A stretch of DNA of 64,000 nucleotides from Legionella_C dresdenensis (GCF_042649825.1 NZ_JBHSAB010000001.1:248001-312000); one strand, 5' to 3'; counted from the stretch's first letter, positions 33,606-43,466 are shown. The notes: generated by a model not told the origin, from the sequence alone. A program made the numbers and translations.

Positions 33606-36269
33606 TTAGTGATGAGCGGGATCCGCTTTGTCACCATTTATCCCATAACGATTCTGCGCATCTTTTAATACTGACTTCGCGAGATCACCTTGTTGTACCA
33701 GCGTATCCAGGGCAGCGAGCACAATGAATTTGGCATCCACTTCAAAGAAATGCCGCAATTGTTCACGGGTATCGCTGCGGCCATAGCCATCTGTACCCAA
33801 TACCGTGTATGTGCCTGGAACAAAGGGTCTTATCTGGTCAGCATACAGACGCATATAGTCCGTAGCCGCAATTATCGGTCCTTTGCAATCTTTAAGCTGC
33901 TCATAAACATAACTTTGATGCGGTTTGGCATCAGGATTCATACGATTATGACGTTCAGCAGCAAGACCATCGCGGCGAAGCTCGGTAAAGCTGGTAACAC
34001 TCCAGATATCCGAAGTAACTCCAAAATCTTCTTTCAGCATGGCAGCAGCCTTGATAACCTCACGCAGTATTGTGCCGCTACCGAGCAATTGCACATGGTG
34101 CTTTGCCTTCTTGCCAGCCGTTTGCAAGCGATAAATTCCTTTCAATATCCCTTCTTCCACGCCTTCTGGCATATCTGGATGGGTATAGTTTTCATTCATC
34201 ACTGTAATATAATAAAAAATGTTTTCCTGATTAGCATACATGCGCTTAAGGCCATCCTGCATAATTACAGCCAACTCATAGGCATAGGTTGGATCGTAGC
34301 AAACGCAGTTAGGTATAGTCGAAGCCAGAATATGGCTGTGGCCATCCTGATGTTGTAATCCTTCACCAGCCAGTGTTGTTCTTCCGGCAGTTCCGCCTAA
34401 CAGGAACCCTCTTGCCTGCATATCGCCTGCAGCCCAGGCTAAATCGCCAATCCGTTGAAAACCAAACATGGAATAATAAATATAGAATGGAATCATCGGA
34501 TAATTATTGGTGCTATACGAGGTAGCCGCTGCTATCCAGGAACAAAAAGCGCCTGCCTCGTTAATACCTTCTTCAAGGATTTGGCCGTCACGCGCTTCGC
34601 GGTAATACATGACCTGTTCATGGTCAACTGGTGTATATAGCTGTCCTACTGGCGAGTAAATACCAATTTGACGGAATAATCCTTCCATACCAAAAGTCCG
34701 GCACTCATCAGGCACTATCGGAACAATGCGCTGGCCAAGAGCTTTATCTTTTAACAAAACAGATAATATTCTGACAAACGCCATGGTGGTTGAAATTTCT
34801 CGATCGCCTGTCGATTTGGTCACCGCTGAAAAAGCGTCTAAATCAGGAATCTCCAGCTTTTCGCAAGCGGTAGTACGGTTTGGCAAATAACCGCCCAGAT
34901 TTTCCCGTTGTTTACGGATATACTGAATTTCCGGGCTGTCATCAGATGGGCGGTAAAATGGAATTTCAGTAATTTGATCGTCGCTAATGGGAATATTGAA
35001 GCGATCGCGGAACGCGCGTAATTGCTCAATCGTCATTTTCTTTTGCTGGTGAGTAATATTCTGTCCCTCGCCTGCAGCTCCCATGCCATAGCCTTTAATT
35101 GTTTTGGCCAGAATCACAGTTGGACTGCCTTTATGTTCAACCGCTTGAGCATAGGCGGCATACACTTTTTGCGGATCGTGGCCGCCGCGGTTAAGGCGCC
35201 AGATATCGTCATCTGACATATTCTCAACCATTTTCTTCAGTTCAGGATACTGCCCAAAAAAATGTTCGCGGACATAAGCGCCATTATTGGCTTTATAGGC
35301 CTGATAATCGCCATCGAGACATTCTTCCATTCGTTTTTGCATAATGCCGCTTTTGTCTCTGGCAAATAAAGAATCCCAGCGGCCGCCCCATACAACCTTA
35401 ATAACATTCCAGCCAGCGCCGTGGAAAACACTTTCCAGTTCCTGAATAATCTTGCCGTTTCCCCTGACTGGACCATCAAGACGCTGTAGGTTACAGTTGA
35501 CAACAAAAATAAGATTGTCGAGTTTTTCCCGTGCCGCTATAGATAACGCACCCAGTGATTCAGGCTCATCCATCTCGCCATCACCCAGAAAAACCCAAAC
35601 CTTTCTGCCTTCAGCTTTAATTAAGCCGCGGTTTTCCATGTATTTTATAAAACGGGCCTGATAAATCGCCTGCAGCGGCCCTAATCCCATAGAAACAGTC
35701 GGGAATTGCCAAAAATCAGGCATTAACCAGGGGTGAGGATAGGAAGACAAACCGCCGCCGCCAACCTCTTGACGGAAATGGCTTAATTGCTGTTCAGATA
35801 ATCGACCTTCAAGGAAAGCCCGGGCATAAATACCAGGAGAAGAATGTCCCTGAATATAGAGCATATCAGCGCCCTGCTTGCCATTAGCGCCTTTGAAAAA
35901 GTAATTAAAGCCAACCTCGTACAAAGTCGAGGATGAAGCATAAGAAGCAATATGACCGCCAAGTTCAGGCGCATATTTTCCTGCACGCAATACCATAGCA
36001 ACGGCATTCCATCGAATCAGCGCACTGATGCGCTTTCCTACGCCTTCATCAGGCGGCATCTGCTTCTCTTCGTGCACTCTGATTGAGTTGCGGTAGGGAG
36101 TATTCAGCGCGCTTTTCAGGTTTACCCCTTCAGAATTGGCATAATTAATCAGCTCCTGCAGAATATAACCAGCTCTTTCGCCGCCATCACTTTGTACTAT
36201 TGCATGTAAGGCATCCAACCATTCACGTGTTTCAACAGGATCAATATCTTTATAATCTTCATTCGACAT
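33606..36269 (-). CDS. aceE: Pyruvate dehydrogenase E1 component (homodimeric type)
   Basis: Thiamine diphosphate enzyme that decarboxylates pyruvate and acetylates lipoyl-E2. The 887-residue size is that of the homodimeric proteobacterial E1. Motifs include GGHIASYASSSTLYEVGFN, QGHSSPGIYARAF and the ThDP-binding WVFLGDGEMDEPES...NCNLQRLDGPVRGN. The ATG at 36269 has GAGGACAC upstream. It is followed after 24 bases by aceF, and preceded by a Cys-rich lipoprotein gene 37 bases away. No pdhR regulator gene adjoins. Confidence 0.97.
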   Translation of the reverse strand: MSNEDYKDIDPVETREWLDALHAIVQSDGGERAGYILQELINYANSEGVNLKSALNTPYRNSIRVHEEKQMPPDEGVGKRISALIRWNAVAMVLRAGKYAPELGGHIASYASSSTLYEVGFNYFFKGANGKQGADMLYIQGHSSPGIYARAFLEGRLSEQQLSHFRQEVGGGGLSSYPHPWLMPDFWQFPTVSMGLGPLQAIYQARFIKYMENRGLIKAEGRKVWVFLGDGEMDEPESLGALSIAAREKLDNLIFVVNCNLQRLDGPVRGNGKIIQELESVFHGAGWNVIKVVWGGRWDSLFARDKSGIMQKRMEECLDGDYQAYKANNGAYVREHFFGQYPELKKMVENMSDDDIWRLNRGGHDPQKVYAAYAQAVEHKGSPTVILAKTIKGYGMGAAGEGQNITHQQKKMTIEQLRAFRDRFNIPISDDQITEIPFYRPSDDSPEIQYIRKQRENLGGYLPNRTTACEKLEIPDLDAFSAVTKSTGDREISTTMAFVRILSVLLKDKALGQRIVPIVPDECRTFGMEGLFRQIGIYSPVGQLYTPVDHEQVMYYREARDGQILEEGINEAGAFCSWIAAATSYSTNNYPMIPFYIYYSMFGFQRIGDLAWAAGDMQARGFLLGGTAGRTTLAGEGLQHQDGHSHILASTIPNCVCYDPTYAYELAVIMQDGLKRMYANQENIFYYITVMNENYTHPDMPEGVEEGILKGIYRLQTAGKKAKHHVQLLGSGTILREVIKAAAMLKEDFGVTSDIWSVTSFTELRRDGLAAERHNRMNPDAKPHQSYVYEQLKDCKGPIIAATDYMRLYADQIRPFVPGTYTVLGTDGYGRSDTREQLRHFFEVDAKFIVLAALDTLVQQGDLAKSVLKDAQNRYGINGDKADPAHH

Positions 36270-36306
36270 GCATGTGTCCTCTTAAATCCGAACTGTTAAT
36301 TTAGCT

Positions 36307-36702
36307 TTAGCATACAGGAGCAACCATTAAGCTCTTATGAACTACTCCGCCACACGATTGCATGCAGACCTGGTAATCGGCAGGGCAACTGCATGTTGTT
36401 TTCCGGCATTGTAGTGGATCACGATAAGATTGCAATTGACGGGCGATAACCTCGCCTTTAACTGTACGCTCATGTACATATTCACTGTAATTTACCGCGG
36501 CTTTCCGATTTGCATGAATAGTGCATAAAGCACAGCTGTTACGGCATGTTTTATGGCATGCCTCCGCTTTTTTCTGACAGCTGGCCTGACACTGTTTAAA
36601 TTCCGTTCTTGCCGCCCCAACCAGCAGGGGTTGATTGCATGAGATTAATTGCAAACAGCAAACAGAAAATAAAAAAATACGCGACAAGATATTTAATTTC
36701 AT
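36307..36702 (-). CDS. Small Cys-rich lipoprotein
   Basis: A 131-residue secreted protein of no family I recognise. The signal sequence (residues 4-20) ends in a lipobox LISC, with Cys22 the likely lipidated residue. The mature part has twelve more cysteines in two clusters. The first has the spacing CX3CX6CX3CX3CX2C (QCQASCQKKAEACHKTC...), and the second lies near the C-terminus with a final Cys at the end. An even number fits extensive disulfide bonding in the periplasm; metal or heme binding is an alternative. It is co-directional between ampE and aceE with gaps of 25 and 37 bases. Confidence 0.7.
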   Translation of the reverse strand: MKLNILSRIFLFSVCCLQLISCNQPLLVGAARTEFKQCQASCQKKAEACHKTCRNSCALCTIHANRKAAVNYSEYVHERTVKGEVIARQLQSYRDPLQCRKTTCSCPADYQVCMQSCGGVVHKSLMVAPVC

Positions 36703-36727
36703 ATGATTACCCGGTTACGCAAATGAA

Positions 36728-37480
36728 TTACATCCATGCAGCCAACGTAAATAAAGCCACAAAGACCAGATATACGATTAATGCCTGCTCAACCATGGTT
36801 TGAGCATATGGCAATGAAACGACTTGCTCTTCCTGAGTCCGTGCAGCAAGCAAACCGCCCGCGCTCAGCAGCATTTCATTATTATCGGGGCTGGATAGAA
36901 ACATCTTGCGATAATAATCAAATCCTTGTTGAAAATTTCCCACCAGCAGGTAAAACATCAGGGTCACTCTTGCAGATATCCAGTCTAACAGGCCGGAAAC
37001 GCGTTTTGCAGCGATTGCAGTATACTCATGCCCTCTGGCGACATAAAGCAACCGGTAAAAAAGCGCTCCGGGAGCTCCCGCTACGATAAACCATAAAATC
37101 ACTGCAAAAAGTTGATTATTTGCAATCACAAAGTAATTTCCAGCAGCCAGCTCACTATTAAGATCATCGCCAAGCGGCTTTACCGGATAAAAAATATTTT
37201 GCGGGCCAAGGCATAAATAAAATATGACTAGATTAATAACAAAAACTATAACGCCATAAAGAACGGAGGATAGTAAGCATACCAGCAGACATACTATCAG
37301 GCTCGGAACCACAGCCAGGAGAACCAGGGCGAGATAGGAACTGGCGCTGAGCAGCTTTTGCGGCAATATCTGGTTCATACGGTCAAAAAAGTGATTAAAC
37401 CATAGCTCGCGCTTGTTTGAAGCAGCGTGAACCAGATAACGCTCACTTAATAAACAAAGTACAATGGCAAATAGCTTCAT
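36728..37480 (-). CDS. ampE: AmpE-like integral membrane protein
   Basis: A 250-residue membrane protein of the AmpE/CobD-related family, associated with beta-lactamase induction signalling in enterobacteria. It has hydrophobic segments near residues 1-20, 45-95, 120-145 and 230-250, and the family-type motif VSGLLDWISARVTLMFYLLVGN. The N-terminus MKLFAIVLCLLSERYL also fits. AGGATTAACT precedes the ATG. Proximity to the pyruvate dehydrogenase genes is also seen in E. coli. No ampD or ampC is in the window. Confidence 0.8.
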   Translation of the reverse strand: MKLFAIVLCLLSERYLVHAASNKRELWFNHFFDRMNQILPQKLLSASSYLALVLLAVVPSLIVCLLVCLLSSVLYGVIVFVINLVIFYLCLGPQNIFYPVKPLGDDLNSELAAGNYFVIANNQLFAVILWFIVAGAPGALFYRLLYVARGHEYTAIAAKRVSGLLDWISARVTLMFYLLVGNFQQGFDYYRKMFLSSPDNNEMLLSAGGLLAARTQEEQVVSLPYAQTMVEQALIVYLVFVALFTLAAWM

Positions 37481-37482
37481 AG

Positions 37483-38655
37483 TTAATCCTTTCGCATCTT
37501 ATCGGATAAAGCAATTGGTGTCGGGTACTTTAATACTACCAGATATGAAGAAACAATAAATGTTAAAATTGTTGTCGCCTGGATAAGGTTTGATGCCGCT
37601 TCAGAAATAATTTTCGAGTTCAGTGCAATACTTGCAACCAGCAGCGAGAATTCACTGGCCTGTCCCAAACGCAAACCGACTTCCTTTGCAACGCCTTTTT
37701 TCTCGCCGGAACGCGTCAGCAGGTGTTGGAACAACCAGGGCTTAATAACCAGCATTAACGCTGACAGCAGACAAGCCGGAATAACAACCTGGGCAGCAAA
37801 ACCAAAGTTGAACGTTGCGCCTATTGAAAAGAAAAACATAACCAGAAAAAAATCCCGTAACGGTTTGAGGCTTTCAGCTATGTATAATGAGATAGGACTT
37901 GATGCCAGGGCAACACCGGCGACAAACGCGCCAATGTCTTGCGACAGGCCTATGCATTCAGCGAGTACAGAAAGCCCAAGACACCAGCCGATAGACAACA
38001 AGAATACATATTCCTGGGTACGGTCGAATCGAGCCAGCAGCTTAACCAGAACATACCGTTCAACCAAAAAGGCAACCAGCGTCAGTAAAGGCAACGTAAC
38101 GCTTACCATAATAAAATCATTAAATGAAAACGCCCCGCCTACCTGAGCGCCATTAATCAAAATAAGTACGATAATCGCAATTACGTCCTGCATCAATAAT
38201 ACGCTAATCATCACCTCACCGGTATGCTGATGGTGAAGAATGGTTGTGGGCAATAATTTCAAACCAATAATCGTACTTGAAAACATCATGGCAGCGCCTA
38301 AAACGCACGCTTCCATAGGGCTCAAGCCAAACCAGATTCCTACAAAATAGGCGATTAAAGCAAAAAAGACCGAGCTAACCACTGCAATCCAGGTAATCTT
38401 ACGCAACATATGCACCAGATTCTGTGGTTGCAGATGCAAGCCTAACAGGAACAGCAGAAACACGATCCCCATATCGCCGACCTGCTGTACCATGGTTATA
38501 TCGGGCACAAGGCCAAATCCCCACGGGCCAAGTGCGGCTCCGAGCAGAATATAAGCTACGAGCAATGATTGTCTGGTATACAGTACCAGCGTGGAAAAAA
38601 TTGCTGCGCCAGCAAAAATCAGGAATATTGTGTAAAAAACTGAGCCAGTATGCAT
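37483..38655 (-). CDS. Kef-type cation/proton antiporter (membrane domain only)
   Basis: CPA2-family sodium/potassium:proton exchanger of 390 residues with about 11-12 hydrophobic segments. Motifs seen include ILLGAALGPWGFGLVPD, FLLFLLGLHLQPQNL and AAMMFSSTIIGLKLLP in the exchanger core, and QDIGAFVAGVALASSP. The RCK/TrkA-N nucleotide-binding domain typical of KefB/KefC is absent, so gating must differ or be provided by another protein. The stop lies two bases before the ampE start. The ion specificity cannot be told. Confidence 0.88.
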   Translation of the reverse strand: MHTGSVFYTIFLIFAGAAIFSTLVLYTRQSLLVAYILLGAALGPWGFGLVPDITMVQQVGDMGIVFLLFLLGLHLQPQNLVHMLRKITWIAVVSSVFFALIAYFVGIWFGLSPMEACVLGAAMMFSSTIIGLKLLPTTILHHQHTGEVMISVLLMQDVIAIIVLILINGAQVGGAFSFNDFIMVSVTLPLLTLVAFLVERYVLVKLLARFDRTQEYVFLLSIGWCLGLSVLAECIGLSQDIGAFVAGVALASSPISLYIAESLKPLRDFFLVMFFFSIGATFNFGFAAQVVIPACLLSALMLVIKPWLFQHLLTRSGEKKGVAKEVGLRLGQASEFSLLVASIALNSKIISEAASNLIQATTILTFIVSSYLVVLKYPTPIALSDKMRKD

Positions 38656-38867
38656 AAACCAGTGTTTCCCAAACTAAAAATAGAGTAGCGGCTTTTAATT
38701 TACCGTAGAATAACACAGTTTATGCCATACCCAATCAATTAATCGCTAATTTTTCTACGTTCTGACTTAACCCGACAAGAAGCTTGCGCACGCGTTACAA
38801 TCAATAGACAAGGGTTGCTCAAGCTGTTAACATTTTTGGTTTACTTGCATTTACGGGCAAAATATAA

Positions 38868-40157
38868 ATGGCAAACATTCGAAATAAATCTGGCGCCTCC
38901 CCTTTAACTGGATCTGCCATTGTTCCCTGGATAGTATGGGGTTTGGGTTGTCTTTTTTATTTTTATGAATGCCTGCTTCAGGTATCGCCAAGCGTCATGA
39001 GCAATGAGTTAATGCGCGATTTTTCAGTCACGAGTCATACGCTAGGTATTTTATCAGGCGTTTACTTCTATTCCTATGCTGCAATGCAATTGCCAGGCGG
39101 GGTGCTAATGGACTATTTCGGCCCGCAACGCCTGTTGACGCTGGCAACGCTGATCTGTTCGGTCAGCACTATGGCCTTCGGCTTGACTGACAGCTTTTAC
39201 ACCGCGTGCCTTGCCAGATTAATGATTGGTTTCGGATCTGCCTTTGCTGCCGTCGGCAGTATGAAATTGGCCGCCAATTGGTTCCCAGCCAACAAATTTG
39301 CGTTATTGACCGGACTAATGGTCACTATTGGCATGTTAGGCGCAATCGGCGGCGAAGCGCCTCTGGCGATGCTGGTTGACCATTATGGCTGGCGCCAAAG
39401 CATGATAATTATGGGCGCCGCGGGAATTTTTCTTGCCATGTTAATATTGGTAGTTGTCAAAGACGCTCCCAATAACGAAACCCCAGCAGCACGCGACGAT
39501 GAAGACGAACCACTGTTCACCAGTCTGCTGGCGCTAATCAAGAACAGGCAGCTCTGGCTTGTTGCCGTTTATGGCGGTCTTATGTATATGGCCACACCCG
39601 TTTTTTGCGGCTTATGGGGGGTGCCATTTCTGATGTACAAAATGAGCCTGGCAAAAGCAGTAGCTGCTAATTATATCTCGCTGATTTTTGTTGGCTGGGC
39701 AATTGCCAGCCCGTTATGGGGTATTTTTTCAAACCGGATAGGACGGCGCAAACCACCGCTGTATATCGGAAGCATTGGCACTCTGCTAATGAGTTTTTCA
39801 TTTATCTTCCTGCCGATTAAATCAGGTTTGCTGATGCAGATCCTGCTATTCAGTTTCGGTATTTTTTCAGCCGCATTCTTACCTGCCTTTGCGGTTGCTA
39901 AAGAAATCTGTAACAAACGTTATGTCGCAACCGGTCTGAGCTTCATGAATATGATGAACATGATTGGTATTGCCATAGCACAACCGCTTGTTGGCTTTAT
40001 TCTTGACCAAATGTGGCAAGGAGAAATCGTCAACAAGGTTCGGGTATATCCTATAGAAGCTTATCATTCAGCGTTGGCAATATTGCCTATTGGTATTTTG
40101 ATTTCTTTACTTATTTTACCGAAGATTAAGGAAACGTATTGTCATAATGTCAACTAG
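38868..40157 (+). CDS. Major facilitator superfamily transporter
   Basis: A 429-residue 12-helix MFS permease. The MFS motif A region appears as PGGVLMDYFGPQRLL after helix 2, and again in weaker form after helix 8 (GIFSNRIGRRKP). Conserved N-terminal features (PSVMSNELMRDFSVT, GFGSAFAAVGSMKLAANWFP) resemble MFS carriers common in Legionella, but the substrate cannot be assigned. Its last eight codons (KETYCHNVN) fall within a 103-bp segment that is duplicated directly downstream. Confidence 0.87.
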   Translation: MANIRNKSGASPLTGSAIVPWIVWGLGCLFYFYECLLQVSPSVMSNELMRDFSVTSHTLGILSGVYFYSYAAMQLPGGVLMDYFGPQRLLTLATLICSVSTMAFGLTDSFYTACLARLMIGFGSAFAAVGSMKLAANWFPANKFALLTGLMVTIGMLGAIGGEAPLAMLVDHYGWRQSMIIMGAAGIFLAMLILVVVKDAPNNETPAARDDEDEPLFTSLLALIKNRQLWLVAVYGGLMYMATPVFCGLWGVPFLMYKMSLAKAVAANYISLIFVGWAIASPLWGIFSNRIGRRKPPLYIGSIGTLLMSFSFIFLPIKSGLLMQILLFSFGIFSAAFLPAFAVAKEICNKRYVATGLSFMNMMNMIGIAIAQPLVGFILDQMWQGEIVNKVRVYPIEAYHSALAILPIGILISLLILPKIKETYCHNVN

Positions 40158-40375
40158 ATGATAGGTGTGAAACATTCGACTCCTGACGCAGGTTGGGCTA
40201 AACGAAGTGCAGCCCAACAATCGATGCCAGATAAGGAATGTTGGGCTTTACAGCCCAACCTACATTAAAAAGGGAAACGTATTGTCATAATGTCAACTCG
40301 ATGATAGGTGTGAAGCATTCGATTCCTGACACAGGTTGGGCTAAACGAAGTGCAGCCCAACAATCGATGCCAGAT
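40130..40375 (+). repeat. 103-bp tandem duplication at the end of the MFS gene
   Basis: 40130-40232 and 40273-40375 match with few differences, at a period of 143 bases. Each copy has the coding end GGAAACGTATTGTCATAATG and then a hairpin GGTTGGGCTAAACGAAGTGC...GCCCAACA. Between them stands a third hairpin TGTTGGGCTTTACAGCCCAA (40239-40260). The second copy makes a short open frame that I do not count as a gene. Confidence 0.9.
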
Positions 40376-40413
40376 TTATGTGATAATACTCGCCAATTCC
40401 CTCAAGACAAGGT

Positions 40414-40419
40414 TATAAT
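40414..40419 (+). promoter_or_regulatory. Candidate -10 for miaB
   Basis: A perfect TATAAT lies 30 bases before the miaB ATG and is followed by a small hairpin GCGCTTTTTTTAAAGCG in the leader. No good -35 was found. Confidence 0.35.
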
Positions 40420-40449
40420 AGCGCTTTTTTTAAAGCGTCAGATCAAATA

Positions 40450-41793
40450 ATGCCTAAAAAACTTTTTATCAAAACCAATGGTTGCCAGATGAATGAGTAC
40501 GATTCATCGAAAATGGCGGAAGTTTTACTGCAGTCTCATGGATTGGAAAAAACCGATCAGGTTGAAGAGGCGGATGTTATTCTGTTGAATACCTGCTCGA
40601 TTCGAGAAAAAGCTCAGGAGAAAGTTTTCTCCCAATTAGGGCAATGGCGTGAGTTCAAGAAAAAAAATCCCCACGTCGTAATTGGCGTTGGCGGCTGTGT
40701 TGCCAGCCAGGAAGGCGGCGATATCATCAAACGCGCCCCCTATGTCGATCTCGTATTTGGTCCGCAAACCCTGCACCGCTTGCCAGCGATGCTTGAGGAG
40801 CGTTTCAAGTCGCAAAAACCGGTTGTTGATATCAGCTTCCCCGAAATTGAAAAATTTGATCATTTACCGGCTCCGCGTGCGGAAGGCCCGGTGGCCTTTG
40901 TTTCAATTATGGAAGGATGCAGCAAATATTGCAGCTACTGCGTGGTTCCGTATACCCGCGGTGAGGAAATCAGCCGTCCTTTCGATGATGTACTGGTTGA
41001 ATGTTATCAGCTTGCGGCGCAAGGCGTGCGCGAAATTAATCTGCTTGGCCAGAATGTTAATGACTACCGCGGCCAGATGGAAAACGGCGATATTGCCGAT
41101 CTTGCATTGTTAATTCACTATATTGCCGCTATTGAAGGCATAGGCCGGATTCGCTTTACCACGTCGCATCCGCTTGCCTTTTCCGATAACCTGATTAATG
41201 CCTTTGCCGAAGTGCCTGAATTAGCCAATCATTTGCATTTGCCGATACAAAGCGGCTGTGATCGTGTTTTGGCAATGATGAAACGTGGCTATACTGCGCT
41301 GGAATACAAATCAAAAATCCGTAAACTCCGCAAGGTGCGTCCTGACATTCGTCTGTCTACAGATATTATTGTCGGTTTTCCAGGCGAAACCGATAAGGAC
41401 TTTCAGGATACAATGGATTTGGTTCACGAAATCGGTTTTGATACCTCATTCAGTTTTATCTATAGCCCGCGCCCAGGCACGCCTGCCGCCAATCTGGCTG
41501 ATGATACCCCGATGGAGGTCAAAAAACAGCGCCTGCAGATTTTACAAAACCGTCTGACGGCCAATGCCGCCCGTTATAGCGAATCAATGATCGGCAGTCA
41601 GCAACGAATTCTGGTGACTGGTAAATCAAAGAAAAACCCAAATCAATTGGCTGGACGTACTGAATGTAACCGCGTTGTTAATTTTGACGGTCCGGAAAAT
41701 CTGGTTGGCCAGTTCGTTACGGTACAGATTAACGAGGCCCTGCCTAATTCATTGCGCGGCCGGCTCGCCGAAGAGTGTCAGGTTACTGTTTAA
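40450..41793 (+). CDS. miaB: tRNA-2-methylthio-N6-dimethylallyladenosine synthase
   Basis: Radical-SAM methylthiotransferase that adds the 2-methylthio group to i6A37 of tRNAs. The 447-residue product has the N-terminal MTTase domain (TNGCQMNEYDS with a cluster Cys, NTCSIREKA, GGCVASQ), the radical-SAM CxxxCxxC as MEGCSKYCSYCVVPYTRG, and a C-terminal TRAM domain. In many gammaproteobacteria miaB is next to phoH-ybeY; here it is 30 kb away and followed by rluD. No strong ribosome-binding site precedes the ATG. Confidence 0.97.
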   Translation: MPKKLFIKTNGCQMNEYDSSKMAEVLLQSHGLEKTDQVEEADVILLNTCSIREKAQEKVFSQLGQWREFKKKNPHVVIGVGGCVASQEGGDIIKRAPYVDLVFGPQTLHRLPAMLEERFKSQKPVVDISFPEIEKFDHLPAPRAEGPVAFVSIMEGCSKYCSYCVVPYTRGEEISRPFDDVLVECYQLAAQGVREINLLGQNVNDYRGQMENGDIADLALLIHYIAAIEGIGRIRFTTSHPLAFSDNLINAFAEVPELANHLHLPIQSGCDRVLAMMKRGYTALEYKSKIRKLRKVRPDIRLSTDIIVGFPGETDKDFQDTMDLVHEIGFDTSFSFIYSPRPGTPAANLADDTPMEVKKQRLQILQNRLTANAARYSESMIGSQQRILVTGKSKKNPNQLAGRTECNRVVNFDGPENLVGQFVTVQINEALPNSLRGRLAEECQVTV

Positions 41794-41794
41794 G

Positions 41795-42751
41795 ATGACT
41801 GCTCCCGATAAAGAAATTACTGTTCCGCGCGAATTGCACGGTCAACGAATCGATGCGGTATTAGCCCAGCTGATACCGGATTATTCTCGTTCCCAGCTTA
41901 CAAATTGGCTTAAGCAGCAAAAAATTACCGTTAATAATCGCTTGCTGAAACCCAAAGACAAGGTAAATGGCGGTGAAACTATCCAATTTGCCGTTGATTT
42001 TGGCAATCTGGATAATAAAATGGAGTCTTGCCAACCAGAAGATATCCCGCTTGATATTGTTTATGAAGATGAATTTCTTCTGGTAATTAATAAACCAGCC
42101 GGCCTGATTGTACATCCTGGCGCTGGCAATCCCGCGCATACACTGGTAAATGCCTTGCTCCATCACAGCCCTTCCCTGCAACAGATTCCCCGTGCCGGCA
42201 TCATCCATCGTCTTGACAAAGATACAACTGGTTTGCTGGTTATCGCCAAAACACTGGCAACACACACCAGTCTTGTCCGCCAGATGCATGATCGGGAGAT
42301 ACAACGGCGTTATATTACTCTGGTACAAGGTCATCTTGTTTCCAGCGGCACTATTGATACTTTTTACGGCAGACACCCGCGTAACCGCTTGAAAATGGCT
42401 GTCTGCGAACATGGCCGGGAAGCAATTACCCATTATTTCATCAAAAAGCATTATCAGGCATTCACTTTATTAGATGTTCAGCTGGAAACCGGACGTACTC
42501 ATCAAATCCGAGTACACATGGCCCATATTAATCACCCGGTAATTGGCGATCCACTCTATGGCAGAGTTCGTTTTCCTCGTGAAGCGGCTCCTGAACTGAT
42601 CAATGCTTTGCAAAATTTCCGAAGACAGGCTCTACACGCTCATACCCTGGCGCTGGTTCATCCCGAGACCGCCGAGCACTTGACTTTTGAGGGCGCTTTA
42701 CCGGATGATTTCCAGACCTTGTTAACTTGTCTGGATACCTATCTTGTTTGA
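41795..42751 (+). CDS. rluD: 23S rRNA pseudouridine synthase RluD
   Basis: Forms pseudouridines 1911, 1915 and 1917 in helix 69 of 23S rRNA. It has an N-terminal S4 domain (IDAVLAQLIPDYSRSQLTNWLK) and the catalytic motif IHRLDKDTTGLLVIAK near residue 133, with the active Asp in RLDKDT. ETGRTHQIRVHM and the C-terminal QALHAHTLALVHP are also typical. The ATG at 41795 follows the miaB stop after one base; frames extending upstream would be inside miaB. The end overlaps the next gene by 8 bases. Confidence 0.95.
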   Translation: MTAPDKEITVPRELHGQRIDAVLAQLIPDYSRSQLTNWLKQQKITVNNRLLKPKDKVNGGETIQFAVDFGNLDNKMESCQPEDIPLDIVYEDEFLLVINKPAGLIVHPGAGNPAHTLVNALLHHSPSLQQIPRAGIIHRLDKDTTGLLVIAKTLATHTSLVRQMHDREIQRRYITLVQGHLVSSGTIDTFYGRHPRNRLKMAVCEHGREAITHYFIKKHYQAFTLLDVQLETGRTHQIRVHMAHINHPVIGDPLYGRVRFPREAAPELINALQNFRRQALHAHTLALVHPETAEHLTFEGALPDDFQTLLTCLDTYLV

Positions 42752-43466
42752 TTTACCTGCGAACTGGCCTGCTCCGGCCAACGTCAGAGCTTTGACGACC
42801 ACTCGGCAGCATGGCGTTAGTCAGGGCAATTATGCCAGTAATAACCTTGGGCTGCATGTTAATGATAATGCAGAACACGTATTCGCTAACCGTGCTTCAG
42901 TGATTCAGCGGTTAACATTGCCATCGCCGCCTGCCTGGCTTGATCAGATTCATTCAACCAAATGTGTTTTGCTTGAACAGGACAATGAGCGGCAGGCAGA
43001 TGCAGCCATCACGCGAAGCGCCGGAAATGTCATTGCTATTATGACTGCAGATTGTCTGCCCATTCTATTATGCAATCGGCAAGGCACTGAAATTGCTGGT
43101 ATACATGCCGGCTGGCGCGGTTTGGTCAATGGCATTATTGAAAATACCCTGACCCGGCTCTACAGTAATGCAAGTGATATGATCGCCTGGATTGGTCCAT
43201 CTATTTGCGGAAAATGCTACGAAGTGGGTGATGATGTGCGCAATGCCTGTCTCAACCATTATGCTTTCGCCGCTGATTATTTTATGCCGCATGGTAATAA
43301 ATGGCTTGCGAATATGCCTGCAATTGCTGAAGCCGTACTTAAGCAAAATGGCATTGGATCGGTATACCAGTCAGGCGCCTGCACATTTGAAGAGATTAAT
43401 CACTTTTATTCCTACCGCCGCGACCAACAAACAGGTAGAATGGTATCGCTGATTTGGTTTAATTAA
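42744..43466 (+). CDS. pgeF: YfiH/LACC1-family purine nucleoside phosphorylase (peptidoglycan editing factor)
   Basis: A 240-residue Zn/Cu-dependent protein once called polyphenol oxidase; relatives act on purine nucleosides, and the E. coli protein corrects UDP-MurNAc-L-Ser. Metal and catalytic motifs are DQIHSTKC, MTADCLPILL, GIHAGWRGLVNGI and IGPSICGKCYEVG. It begins with TTG at 42744 inside the rluD stop, giving MFDLPANWPAP, a normal family start; no ATG is suitably placed. Translation is probably coupled to rluD. Confidence 0.93.
   Translation: MFDLPANWPAPANVRALTTTRQHGVSQGNYASNNLGLHVNDNAEHVFANRASVIQRLTLPSPPAWLDQIHSTKCVLLEQDNERQADAAITRSAGNVIAIMTADCLPILLCNRQGTEIAGIHAGWRGLVNGIIENTLTRLYSNASDMIAWIGPSICGKCYEVGDDVRNACLNHYAFAADYFMPHGNKWLANMPAIAEAVLKQNGIGSVYQSGACTFEEINHFYSYRRDQQTGRMVSLIWFN

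Noticed and set aside
40238..40450. Open frame of 70 codons before miaB
   Set aside because: It is the duplicated end of the MFS gene plus a hairpin repeat; no independent start signals.
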